From an uncultured Collinsella sp. (lineage in GTDB: Bacteria; Actinomycetota; Coriobacteriia; Coriobacteriales; Coriobacteriaceae): 64,000 nt of DNA. A program made the translations under genes and the position numbers. Below are positions 26,555-34,118 of the stretch, one piece after another (positions within the stretch are counted from its first letter, which is position 1; every line of letters begins with the position of its first letter). The stretch spans positions 53,459-117,458 of the forward strand of contig CATXXC010000006.1 of the NCBI GenBank assembly GCA_958403385.1, read 5' to 3'. The notes below the pieces were generated by a model that had not been told where the DNA came from, did not search any database, and saw nothing but the letters and a program-made list of their open reading frames with translations.

Positions 26555-27821
26555 CTTAGAGGTCCTCGCGCCAGAAGGGCATGCTCATGCAGCGCGGGCC
26601 GCCGCGGCCGCGGGAGAGCTCGGCGGAGGGCACGACGAGAAGGTCCAGGCCCTCCTTGTACAGCACGTCGTTGGTGACGGTGTTGCGGGCGTAGACGCAG
26701 ATCTTGCCGGGCTCGACGCACAGGGTGTTGGAGCCGTCGTTCCACTGCTCGCGGGAGGCCGCGATCGGGTCGCCGCCGCCGCAGGGGATCAGCTTGACCT
26801 GGTCGACGCCGGTGGCGTCCTCCAGGACGTGCTCGAGGGTGTCCTCGATCAGGCGGATGTTCACGTCGCCCGGGTTCTTGCCGGCGGTCAGCTCGTAGAC
26901 GCGCAGGGTGCCCATGATGGCGGGGTGGATCGTGAACTTATCGACGTCGATCTGGGTGAAGACCGTGTCGAGGTGCATGAAGGCGCGCGAGACGGGGATG
27001 TCGAAGGCCAGGATGCGCTCGACCTTGGAGTCGGAGTTCCAGAAGATGTTCTGGGCCATGACGTCGATAGCGGCGGCCTGGGTGCGCTGGGAGATGCCGA
27101 CGGCGAGGGTCTTCTCGTTGATGTTCAGCACGTCGCCGCCCTCGGTGTGGAACTGGCAGTCGCGGCGGAAGTACAGGGAGACGTCCTTGTAGTCGGGGTG
27201 GTACTTGAAGACGTACTTGCCGTACAGGGTCTCGCGGTTGCGGGTGACCGAGTACATGCGGTTGAGGTTGACGCCCTCGCCGACGACCGCGAACGGGTCG
27301 CGGGTGAAGTAGAGGTTGGGCATCGGGTCGATGATCAGGTCGGACTCGGACTCGGAGTTGACCAGGGAGTCGAGGGTCGTGGACGCCGTGAGGGGCATGT
27401 CGATCTCGGCCTTGGTCATGCCGGCCATGGTCTTCTTGACGAACTCGAGGTTGTCCTCGATGGAGTCCAGCTTCTCGCGGACGATCTGCGGCATGTGCTG
27501 GCCGCGGATGCCGGCCTCGGCGATGTACTGGTCGGTGAACTCGGCGCGGGCGCCGGGGACCTGGTCGAACACCTCGGCGACGAGGTTCTCGAGGTAGAGG
27601 ACCTCCACGCCCTGGTCCCTCAGGATCTGGGCGAAGGTGTCGTGCTCCTGCTGCGCGACCTCCAGGAACGGGACGTCGTCGAACAGGAGTCGCTCGAGCT
27701 CGTCGGGCGGCAGGTTGAGGAGCTCGTCGCCGGGACGGTGCAGGCAGACCTTCCTGAGCTTGCCGATCTCGGAAGGCACGTGCAGACCTTTCGTCATGGC
27801 CTCCTACCTTTCTTTCGGGCC
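26555..27821. repeat. Direct repeat copy 1 (arcA tract, 1,267 bp)
   Basis: Matches 29644-30910 with a constant offset of 3,089 bases. The encoded proteins agree in all 413 residues, and the translations of overlapping frames also agree, so the DNA appears identical. Identity starts one base below the stop codon and ends 24 bases upstream of the ATG, where the two loci diverge sharply. Confidence 0.9.
26556..27797 (-). CDS. arcA: Arginine deiminase ArcA, copy 1
   Basis: Hydrolyses arginine to citrulline and ammonia, the first step of the arginine deiminase pathway, giving ATP and acid resistance. Guanidino-modifying enzyme fold: N-terminal HVPSEIGKLRKVCLHRPGDEL, FTRDPFAVVGEGVN, the catalytic His/Asp segments HTEGGDVLN and MHLDTVFTQID, and the nucleophile Cys403 in GGPRCMSMPF near the C-terminus. 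Length of 413 residues is typical. The coding sequence is apparently identical to copy 2 at 29645-30886. It heads the arcA-arcB-antiporter group. Its promoter matches that of copy 2. Confidence 0.96.
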   Translation of the reverse strand: MTKGLHVPSEIGKLRKVCLHRPGDELLNLPPDELERLLFDDVPFLEVAQQEHDTFAQILRDQGVEVLYLENLVAEVFDQVPGARAEFTDQYIAEAGIRGQHMPQIVREKLDSIEDNLEFVKKTMAGMTKAEIDMPLTASTTLDSLVNSESESDLIIDPMPNLYFTRDPFAVVGEGVNLNRMYSVTRNRETLYGKYVFKYHPDYKDVSLYFRRDCQFHTEGGDVLNINEKTLAVGISQRTQAAAIDVMAQNIFWNSDSKVERILAFDIPVSRAFMHLDTVFTQIDVDKFTIHPAIMGTLRVYELTAGKNPGDVNIRLIEDTLEHVLEDATGVDQVKLIPCGGGDPIAASREQWNDGSNTLCVEPGKICVYARNTVTNDVLYKEGLDLLVVPSAELSRGRGGPRCMSMPFWREDL

Positions 27822-27879
27822 CTTGTCAGGGCCGATTCGTTAGCGCCCCTCCGTGTGAGGCGTTATTGCTGACGACATA

Positions 27880-27945
27880 TTTATATCCAAAATCAGCCCA
27901 TACTTCCACCTTGCCCCCGAACGGTTTTTTATAGGGGGTGAACGG
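27880..27945 (-). promoter_or_regulatory. arcA copy 1 promoter with 21-bp-spaced CCGTTC sites
   Basis: On the minus strand, TATAAA (27880-27885) lies 17 bases from a poor -35, TGGAAG (27903-27908). Further upstream two CCGTTC half sites (27919-27924 and 27940-27945) are exactly 21 bases apart. The same arrangement, with the same spacings, occurs upstream of arcA copy 2, while surrounding bases differ. This points to an activator-dependent promoter. Confidence 0.6.
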
Positions 27946-28160
27946 CATACACATATACTTCACGCATGGCACACTTCGTCCTAATAAAGTGTATTTACGT
28001 GCTTAAACGTGTTTTCAATCCAAATATCGAATGGAACGAATCTTTGATAAACCACCCTCAAATTGCATATTTCCAATAAGGCTATGAATAGAATTAGCGA
28101 TTCATACCGCGTCTCAACCATTTTCGTTTTTATTCAGAAAAAAGTTTGTCCTATTCATTT

Positions 28161-28207
28161 CTGGTAAACAAATTACCGTTTACCAGACGCTTGATACCGT
28201 TCACCGG
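28161..28207. promoter_or_regulatory. Distal operator-like repeats upstream of arcA copy 1
   Basis: TACCGTTTACCAG (28174-28186) and TACCGTTCACCGG (28195-28207) are direct repeats again 21 bases apart and related to the CCGTTC sites near the promoter. The first is also half of a dyad CTGGTAAAC / GTTTACCAG (28161-28169, 28178-28186). The rest of the AT-rich gap from 27946 to 28160 shows no gene. Confidence 0.5.
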
Positions 28208-28283
28208 AAGCTCAGTATAAAGCCCAGCGGATACCGGCTCGCTTTACGGTCCCATTTGTAACAACTTGACTTCTCGGTATAGA

Positions 28284-28323
28284 AAAACAGGCCCGCTCCC
28301 CTCGTGGAGAACGGACCTGTTTT
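28284..28323 (-). terminator. Strong intrinsic terminator after the aminotransferase gene
   Basis: On the minus strand AAACAGGTCCGTTCTCC pairs with GGGGAGCGGGCCTGTTT (with G-U pairs) around a four-base loop and leads into TTTTTC. It lies 48 bases past the stop at 28371. Confidence 0.88.
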
Positions 28324-28370
28324 CGATAATTGTAGGCGGTTTTGAACGGCCTTCGGGAACCATCGGAATC

Positions 28371-29495
28371 CTAGCGATCGAACTCCGCCAGCGCCTCGCC
28401 CAAAAGTCTCAGGCCCTCGCGCAGAACGTCCTCGCTCGCGCAGTAACCCAGGCGTGCGCCGCAGGGAAGCTCAAAGCGGCTGCCAGGCACCAGCAGCACT
28501 CCCCTCTCGGCCAGCAGGCGCTTGCAGAACTCCTCGTCGTCCTCGGGAATGTCCAGCTGGATAAACGAGGTGGACACGCCCTGCGGGGCCGTCCAGGAAA
28601 CGCGATGCTGCGTATCGATCCAAGCCTGCGCGATATCGCGGTTGCCAAACACGATCTTGCGGTTGCGCTCGAGGATCTTGTCCTTGTACTCAAGCACATA
28701 GGTCGCCAGGGCGTCGTTGAACACACCGCCGCAGATCATGGTGTAATCGCGATAGGTACGGATGCGGTTGGACACCTCTTCGTCGGCCACGACCCAGCCC
28801 ACGCGGGCCGCAGGCGTCGAATAGGTCTTCGACAACGAGTTGGTGACAACGGCCTTCTCGTACACGTCGGCCATCGACATAAAGGACCCAGTGTTTTCGA
28901 GCGGCAGATACACCTCGTCGCACAGCACATAGGCGCCCACCGAACGGGCGATCTCGGCAATCTGGCCGAGCGTATCGGCATCAAGCACCGTACCGATGGG
29001 GTTCGATGCGTTATTGATGCAGATGAGCTTCGTGTTGGGGCGCACCAAGCGCTTGAGTTCCTCGATATCGGGCTTCCAGCCGAGTTCCTCGCGAAGCTCC
29101 CAATACTCGACCTCGGCGCCGAGCGTACGTGGGATCTCATAGAGCGGCGCGTAGGTGGGCCACTCGGCGATAACATGGTCGCCGGGCTCGACCACAGCCA
29201 TGATGGCGTTGAGGTTAGCGCCCGTGCAGCCATTGGTCTGCAGAATGTGATCGGGATTGACCTCGCGACGATACAGCTTGTCAACCTCGGCCTTAAACTC
29301 CGGCGAGCCCTCGATCCAGCCGTAGTTCATCTTCTCGCGGTCCAGGCGCTCGTAGAACGTGGCGCCGTCCTGTTCATCGAGCGCGCGTAGCTCGCCCATG
29401 GTGAGCGACGAGATCGTCGACTGGGCGATGTCCCACGTGGCGCTCTTCTCCCAAACGTTGAGCCATTCCTCAACGCCAATCGTCTTGATGTCCAT
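28371..29495 (-). CDS. PLP-dependent aminotransferase, class I/II fold
   Basis: Fold-type I aminotransferase of 374 residues, substrate unknown. Visible are TNGCTGANLNAI for cofactor phosphate binding, INNASNPIGTVL with the Asn-Pro pair, CDEVYLPLENTG with the PLP-nitrogen Asp, and TNSLSKTYSTPAARVGW with the Schiff-base Lys. The C-terminal PGSRFELPCGARLGYC contains the carboxylate-binding Arg. I start at the ATG at 29495 (AAGGAG seven bases upstream) rather than 29549. It sits between two identical arcA genes in the same direction, suggesting a role in arginine, citrulline or ornithine metabolism, but this is inference from context. Confidence 0.85.
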   Translation of the reverse strand: MDIKTIGVEEWLNVWEKSATWDIAQSTISSLTMGELRALDEQDGATFYERLDREKMNYGWIEGSPEFKAEVDKLYRREVNPDHILQTNGCTGANLNAIMAVVEPGDHVIAEWPTYAPLYEIPRTLGAEVEYWELREELGWKPDIEELKRLVRPNTKLICINNASNPIGTVLDADTLGQIAEIARSVGAYVLCDEVYLPLENTGSFMSMADVYEKAVVTNSLSKTYSTPAARVGWVVADEEVSNRIRTYRDYTMICGGVFNDALATYVLEYKDKILERNRKIVFGNRDIAQAWIDTQHRVSWTAPQGVSTSFIQLDIPEDDEEFCKRLLAERGVLLVPGSRFELPCGARLGYCASEDVLREGLRLLGEALAEFDR

Positions 29496-29550
29496 GACCA
29501 AGCTCCTTACAAAAGCAGTCATCCAACCGTGTTGACGTTCCTCATACAAG

Positions 29551-29584
29551 ATTGGGGCGGTGCGAAAACCCGCACCGCCCCAAT
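29551..29584 (-). terminator. Hairpin terminator after arcA copy 2
   Basis: Perfect 14-base arms ATTGGGGCGGTGCG and complement with a six-base loop, 60 bases past the arcA copy 2 stop and ahead of the aminotransferase start. The U-tract is weak (CTTGTAT). Confidence 0.65.
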
Positions 29585-29643
29585 GGGAGACATCTAATGG
29601 CAGCTAGATGTATGTATTATGACCTGTACGGGTCCTTGAAGAC

Positions 29644-30910
29644 CTTAGAGGTCCTCGCGCCAGAAGGGCATGCTCATGCAGCGCGGGCCGCCGCGGCCGC
29701 GGGAGAGCTCGGCGGAGGGCACGACGAGAAGGTCCAGGCCCTCCTTGTACAGCACGTCGTTGGTGACGGTGTTGCGGGCGTAGACGCAGATCTTGCCGGG
29801 CTCGACGCACAGGGTGTTGGAGCCGTCGTTCCACTGCTCGCGGGAGGCCGCGATCGGGTCGCCGCCGCCGCAGGGGATCAGCTTGACCTGGTCGACGCCG
29901 GTGGCGTCCTCCAGGACGTGCTCGAGGGTGTCCTCGATCAGGCGGATGTTCACGTCGCCCGGGTTCTTGCCGGCGGTCAGCTCGTAGACGCGCAGGGTGC
30001 CCATGATGGCGGGGTGGATCGTGAACTTATCGACGTCGATCTGGGTGAAGACCGTGTCGAGGTGCATGAAGGCGCGCGAGACGGGGATGTCGAAGGCCAG
30101 GATGCGCTCGACCTTGGAGTCGGAGTTCCAGAAGATGTTCTGGGCCATGACGTCGATAGCGGCGGCCTGGGTGCGCTGGGAGATGCCGACGGCGAGGGTC
30201 TTCTCGTTGATGTTCAGCACGTCGCCGCCCTCGGTGTGGAACTGGCAGTCGCGGCGGAAGTACAGGGAGACGTCCTTGTAGTCGGGGTGGTACTTGAAGA
30301 CGTACTTGCCGTACAGGGTCTCGCGGTTGCGGGTGACCGAGTACATGCGGTTGAGGTTGACGCCCTCGCCGACGACCGCGAACGGGTCGCGGGTGAAGTA
30401 GAGGTTGGGCATCGGGTCGATGATCAGGTCGGACTCGGACTCGGAGTTGACCAGGGAGTCGAGGGTCGTGGACGCCGTGAGGGGCATGTCGATCTCGGCC
30501 TTGGTCATGCCGGCCATGGTCTTCTTGACGAACTCGAGGTTGTCCTCGATGGAGTCCAGCTTCTCGCGGACGATCTGCGGCATGTGCTGGCCGCGGATGC
30601 CGGCCTCGGCGATGTACTGGTCGGTGAACTCGGCGCGGGCGCCGGGGACCTGGTCGAACACCTCGGCGACGAGGTTCTCGAGGTAGAGGACCTCCACGCC
30701 CTGGTCCCTCAGGATCTGGGCGAAGGTGTCGTGCTCCTGCTGCGCGACCTCCAGGAACGGGACGTCGTCGAACAGGAGTCGCTCGAGCTCGTCGGGCGGC
30801 AGGTTGAGGAGCTCGTCGCCGGGACGGTGCAGGCAGACCTTCCTGAGCTTGCCGATCTCGGAAGGCACGTGCAGACCTTTCGTCATGGCCTCCTACCTTT
30901 CTTTCGGGCC
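29644..30910. repeat. Direct repeat copy 2 (arcA tract, 1,267 bp)
   Basis: Second copy of the tract at 26555-27821, in the same orientation. The 1.8 kb between the copies holds only the aminotransferase gene and regulatory sequence. Homologous recombination between the copies would excise a 3,089-base circle carrying one arcA plus the aminotransferase. Confidence 0.9.
29645..30886 (-). CDS. arcA: Arginine deiminase ArcA, copy 2
   Basis: Same 413-residue product as copy 1, with Cys403, the FTRDPF loop and the HTEGGDVLN and MHLDTVF catalytic segments. It is separated from copy 1 by the aminotransferase gene and has its own promoter and terminator, so it is expressed as a separate unit. Flanking DNA beyond 24 bases upstream and one base downstream has diverged, while the coding part has not. 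That pattern fits ongoing gene conversion, or selection on both DNA copies, better than a very recent simple duplication. Confidence 0.96.
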   Translation of the reverse strand: MTKGLHVPSEIGKLRKVCLHRPGDELLNLPPDELERLLFDDVPFLEVAQQEHDTFAQILRDQGVEVLYLENLVAEVFDQVPGARAEFTDQYIAEAGIRGQHMPQIVREKLDSIEDNLEFVKKTMAGMTKAEIDMPLTASTTLDSLVNSESESDLIIDPMPNLYFTRDPFAVVGEGVNLNRMYSVTRNRETLYGKYVFKYHPDYKDVSLYFRRDCQFHTEGGDVLNINEKTLAVGISQRTQAAAIDVMAQNIFWNSDSKVERILAFDIPVSRAFMHLDTVFTQIDVDKFTIHPAIMGTLRVYELTAGKNPGDVNIRLIEDTLEHVLEDATGVDQVKLIPCGGGDPIAASREQWNDGSNTLCVEPGKICVYARNTVTNDVLYKEGLDLLVVPSAELSRGRGGPRCMSMPFWREDL

Positions 30911-30968
30911 TTACTGGCCGAATGTATCAGCGCCCCTCCATATGGAGCGCTGCTTGCTGACAGCTCTA

Positions 30969-31034
30969 GTTATATCCAAAAACCACCCGCAATTCCACCT
31001 CGCCCCCGAACGGTCAGCAAAGTGCGATGAACGG
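30969..31034 (-). promoter_or_regulatory. arcA copy 2 promoter with 21-bp-spaced CCGTTC sites
   Basis: On the minus strand, TATAAC (30969-30974) is 17 bases from TGGAAT (30992-30997). CCGTTC half sites at 31008-31013 and 31029-31034 are 21 bases apart. All spacings equal those of copy 1 even though many intervening bases differ. Confidence 0.6.
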
Positions 31035-31438
31035 TATATCGCATATGGTTCCCCCATGATGCACTTCAGTTCTCTAAAGCATATTTTCAAAGGTAAACGT
31101 TCTTTTTTCTAAGGAATTAAGCTAGATTGCACAAATATTTTCATGTTTTAGAATTGCATAGCTAAAACGGTTTTCTGCATATATTTGTCGTTTGTCCACG
31201 ATTCGATTTGGATTCGATTATATTCAGCTCGCAATCATTCTTATTCATACATCCTCATCAGTTGAGTATGGATATAGATTGTTTTCAAAACGAGTCGGGC
31301 AGTTAGTTGCATGCCTTGACGGCGTAAGAAGTAGGTAAAGATACCGTTCGCACAATACGTCCGTGCCACAAGTCGACTAAATTGAGACAATAGTGAATAG
31401 GGTTAGGCTACCGTCCCCTGCGGGGACTGAACGGACAG
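31035..31438. other. AT-rich divergent gap between arcA copy 2 and ppk1
   Basis: No gene seen. One more TACCGTTC site is at 31342-31349, and a short hairpin GTCCCC-TGC-GGGGAC (31413-31427) followed by GAACGG (31429-31434) lies just before the ppk1 start. The base composition is much more AT-rich than the genes, as expected for a region with two divergent promoters. I could not define the ppk1 promoter. Confidence 0.4.
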
Positions 31439-34018
31439 ATGCATATGCCGAGCAAAATCGAAAAAAAGCAAGCCGCCGCAAAGCTGCGCAAACCGCCGCG
31501 CGACTTCTCGTACACGCAGAACCGAGAGCTCAGCTGGCTACGCTTTGACAACCGTGTGCTCGACGAGGCTTTTGATGAGTCCGTGCCGCTGTTCGAGCGC
31601 CTTAAGTTCGTCTCGATCTTCGAGTCTAACCTCGACGAGTTTCTCATGGTGCGTGTGGGCGGCCTGTCCGATCTGGCAGAGCTCAAAAAACAGCCTGTCG
31701 ACAACAAGAGCAATATGACCGCCTCCGAACAGGTCGATGCTGTCATGGCCGAAATGCCCGGGCTCCTTACCCGTTGGGAGTCCATCTTTAAGAGCATCGA
31801 GGGCAAGCTCGATACCTTGGGCGTTCACCGCGCCCGCATCGATTCGCTTACGCCCGAGGAGCGCACCTTTGTAACCCGCTACTTCCAGGCCTACGTGTCG
31901 CCGGTCATCTCACCGCTGGTGATCGACCCGCGCCACCCCTTCCCCAACCTGCGCAACGGCGCGCTCTACCTGGCGTGCGGCCTGGACGGCGTCACCGACG
32001 AGGAAAGTCTGCTGGGCCTGATCGAGATTCCCGCCTCGATGAACCGCGTGGTCGAGATCCCCTCGCCCACCGGCACCTACTCCTACATCTTGCTCGAGGA
32101 CGTCATCCTCGCCTGCCTGGACAGCTGCTTTGGCTCCTATAAGCCGCTCGACCGCGCACTCATCCGCGTCACCCGCAACGCCGACATCGACCCGGACGGC
32201 GAGGGCGTCGAGGAGGAAGAGGATTACCGCCAGCACATGAAGCGCATCCTCAAGAAGCGCCTGCGGCTGCAGCCGGTGGTGCTCGCCGTATCGGGCTCGC
32301 TCGAAAAGCCAACGCTCAAGACTATCCGCAAGGCGCTCGAGCTCTCGCGTCGCTCGGTCTTTACCTGCGATATCCCGCTCAACCTGGGCTATGTCTTTGG
32401 CATTGAGGGCAAGATTCCCGAGCACCTGCGCAACGAGCTGCTCTTTACGCCATTTAAGCCGCAGCCCAACCCCACCATCGATATGTCCCGCTCCATCCGC
32501 GAGCAGGTGCTTCAGCACGACAAACTGCTCTTTTATCCCTATGAGGCCATGAACCCCTTCCTGGATCTGGTACACGAGGCCGCCTACGACCCCGAGTGCA
32601 TCTCGCTGCGCATCACGCTCTACCGCGTGGCCAAGCAGAGCCGCCTGTGCGAGTCGCTGATCGATGCCGCCGAGAACGGCAAAGAGGTCACGGTGCTCAT
32701 GGAGCTTCGTGCCCGCTTTGACGAGCAAAACAACATCGAATGGGCCGAGCGCCTGGAAGAGGCCGGCTGCACCGTTATCTACGGCTCCGAGGGCTTTAAG
32801 TGCCACTCAAAGATCTGCCAGCTCACCTATCGCGAGGGCATGGCGCTTACCCGCCTGACGCTTTTGGGTACCGGCAACTTTAACGAGAAGACGGCCAAGC
32901 TCTACAGCGACTTTATGCTCATGACCGCGCATCCCGGCATCGGCGAGGACGCCAACCTGTTCTTCCGCAACCTGTCGCTGGGCAACCTGCGCGGCGACTA
33001 CCGCTTCCTGGGCGTGGCGCCCGTGGGCCTCAAGCCGCTCATCATGCGCGGCCTGGACCGCGAGATTCAGCGCGCCCTTGTCGGCGAGCCCGCCCGCGTG
33101 TTCTTTAAGCTCAACTCGCTTACCGACCGCGAGGTCATCGACAAGATTGCCGAGGCATCGTGTGCCGGCGTGCGCGTGGACATGATCATTCGCGGCATCT
33201 CGTGTCTCAAGCCCGGTGTTCCGGGCAAGACCGAGAACGTGCACGTGCGATCCATCGTCGGACGTTTTTTGGAGCATGCGCGCGTCTATGCCTTTGGCGT
33301 GGACTCGGACATGATCTACCTGAGCTCGGCAGACATGATGACGCGCAACACCGAGCACCGCGTGGAGATCGCCTTCCCCGTGCTCGACCCCACCTGCCGC
33401 GCCCTGGTGCACGAGTACATGGGCATGCAGCTGCGCGACAACGTGAAGGCACGCAGCCTGACGAGTGACGGCACCTGGGTTCCGGTGGAGCGCAAAGAGG
33501 ACGAGAAACCCTTCAACTCGCAGGAAGCTCTGCTGGAGCGCGCGTATCGCAACGCCGAGGCCGCCGCGCAGCAGCGCGCACAGGAGAAGGAACGTGTGGC
33601 CGAAAAAGTTATCCAGGACGAGATTGAACATGGGGCGGCTGCCAAACCGGAAGCGGTTGCCGCTCTCCCGGTGAATGAGCCCGAGGCTGCCGCAGAGCCC
33701 GCCGTGGAGAAAGCGCCCGAGGCCGCTACTGCGACTCCGGAGCCCGCCGCCGAGGCAAAGCCCGCCCCTGCTCCTGAGCCGCAGCCGGCCACACCCAAGG
33801 TCCAAGAGGTCCAGGCGACCGTCATTGAGCCCAAGCCTGCACCTGCACCTCAGCCCGAGCCGCAGGTCACCAAGCCCGCACCCGAGACGAGCGCCCGTCG
33901 CGATAAGCCCGCCGGCAAGACCAAGGCCATCGAGCGCCATCGCCCCGGTCGCGTGCGCATAGGCCTGGGCCTGATCGGCCTGGGTCTTAAGACGCTCATT
34001 ACCGGCAAGACGAAATAG
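31439..34018 (+). CDS. ppk1: Polyphosphate kinase 1 with Ala/Pro/Glu-rich C-terminal extension
   Basis: Reversibly polymerises the gamma-phosphate of ATP into polyphosphate. The N-terminal domain opens with YTQNRELSWLRFDNRVLDEA (about 25-44). The phospholipase D-like catalytic domains contain the phosphorylated His456 in GFKCHSKICQ and a second conserved His in FLEHARVYAFG. The enzyme core ends near residue 690. About 170 further residues form a helical Glu/Arg-rich stretch, a Pro/Ala/Glu-rich linker and a short basic-hydrophobic end (RVRIGLGLIGLGLKTLI), absent from typical 690-720-residue Ppk1. The start (31439 or 31445) has only a weak ribosome site beside a hairpin. Confidence 0.94.
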   Translation: MHMPSKIEKKQAAAKLRKPPRDFSYTQNRELSWLRFDNRVLDEAFDESVPLFERLKFVSIFESNLDEFLMVRVGGLSDLAELKKQPVDNKSNMTASEQVDAVMAEMPGLLTRWESIFKSIEGKLDTLGVHRARIDSLTPEERTFVTRYFQAYVSPVISPLVIDPRHPFPNLRNGALYLACGLDGVTDEESLLGLIEIPASMNRVVEIPSPTGTYSYILLEDVILACLDSCFGSYKPLDRALIRVTRNADIDPDGEGVEEEEDYRQHMKRILKKRLRLQPVVLAVSGSLEKPTLKTIRKALELSRRSVFTCDIPLNLGYVFGIEGKIPEHLRNELLFTPFKPQPNPTIDMSRSIREQVLQHDKLLFYPYEAMNPFLDLVHEAAYDPECISLRITLYRVAKQSRLCESLIDAAENGKEVTVLMELRARFDEQNNIEWAERLEEAGCTVIYGSEGFKCHSKICQLTYREGMALTRLTLLGTGNFNEKTAKLYSDFMLMTAHPGIGEDANLFFRNLSLGNLRGDYRFLGVAPVGLKPLIMRGLDREIQRALVGEPARVFFKLNSLTDREVIDKIAEASCAGVRVDMIIRGISCLKPGVPGKTENVHVRSIVGRFLEHARVYAFGVDSDMIYLSSADMMTRNTEHRVEIAFPVLDPTCRALVHEYMGMQLRDNVKARSLTSDGTWVPVERKEDEKPFNSQEALLERAYRNAEAAAQQRAQEKERVAEKVIQDEIEHGAAAKPEAVAALPVNEPEAAAEPAVEKAPEAATATPEPAAEAKPAPAPEPQPATPKVQEVQATVIEPKPAPAPQPEPQVTKPAPETSARRDKPAGKTKAIERHRPGRVRIGLGLIGLGLKTLITGKTK

Positions 34019-34030
34019 TCGTTTGTAGAA

Positions 34031-34074
34031 GCGCCCCGCATTTGAGGAAAGCCTCGGATGCGGGGCGCTTTTCC
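34031..34074 (+). terminator. Intrinsic terminator after ppk1
   Basis: GCGCCCCGCA (34031-34040) pairs with TGCGGGGCGC (34059-34068), with an inner AGG/CCT stem, and runs into TTTT. It lies 12 bases past the ppk1 stop. Confidence 0.9.
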
Positions 34075-34118
34075 CTGCTACCATGGTGCGAATAACAACG
34101 CGAATGACAGGCAGGAAT

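Noticed and set aside
25449..27872. 807-codon open frame on the plus strand across arcB/arcA
   Set aside because: It is antisense to two well-supported enzymes. The translation is repetitive Val/Gly/Asp/Leu-rich, as expected from the codon bias of the other strand, with no domain.
26555..30910. Composite transposon formed by the two arcA copies
   Set aside because: The repeated tract contains only arcA, with no transposase, terminal inverted repeats or target duplication.
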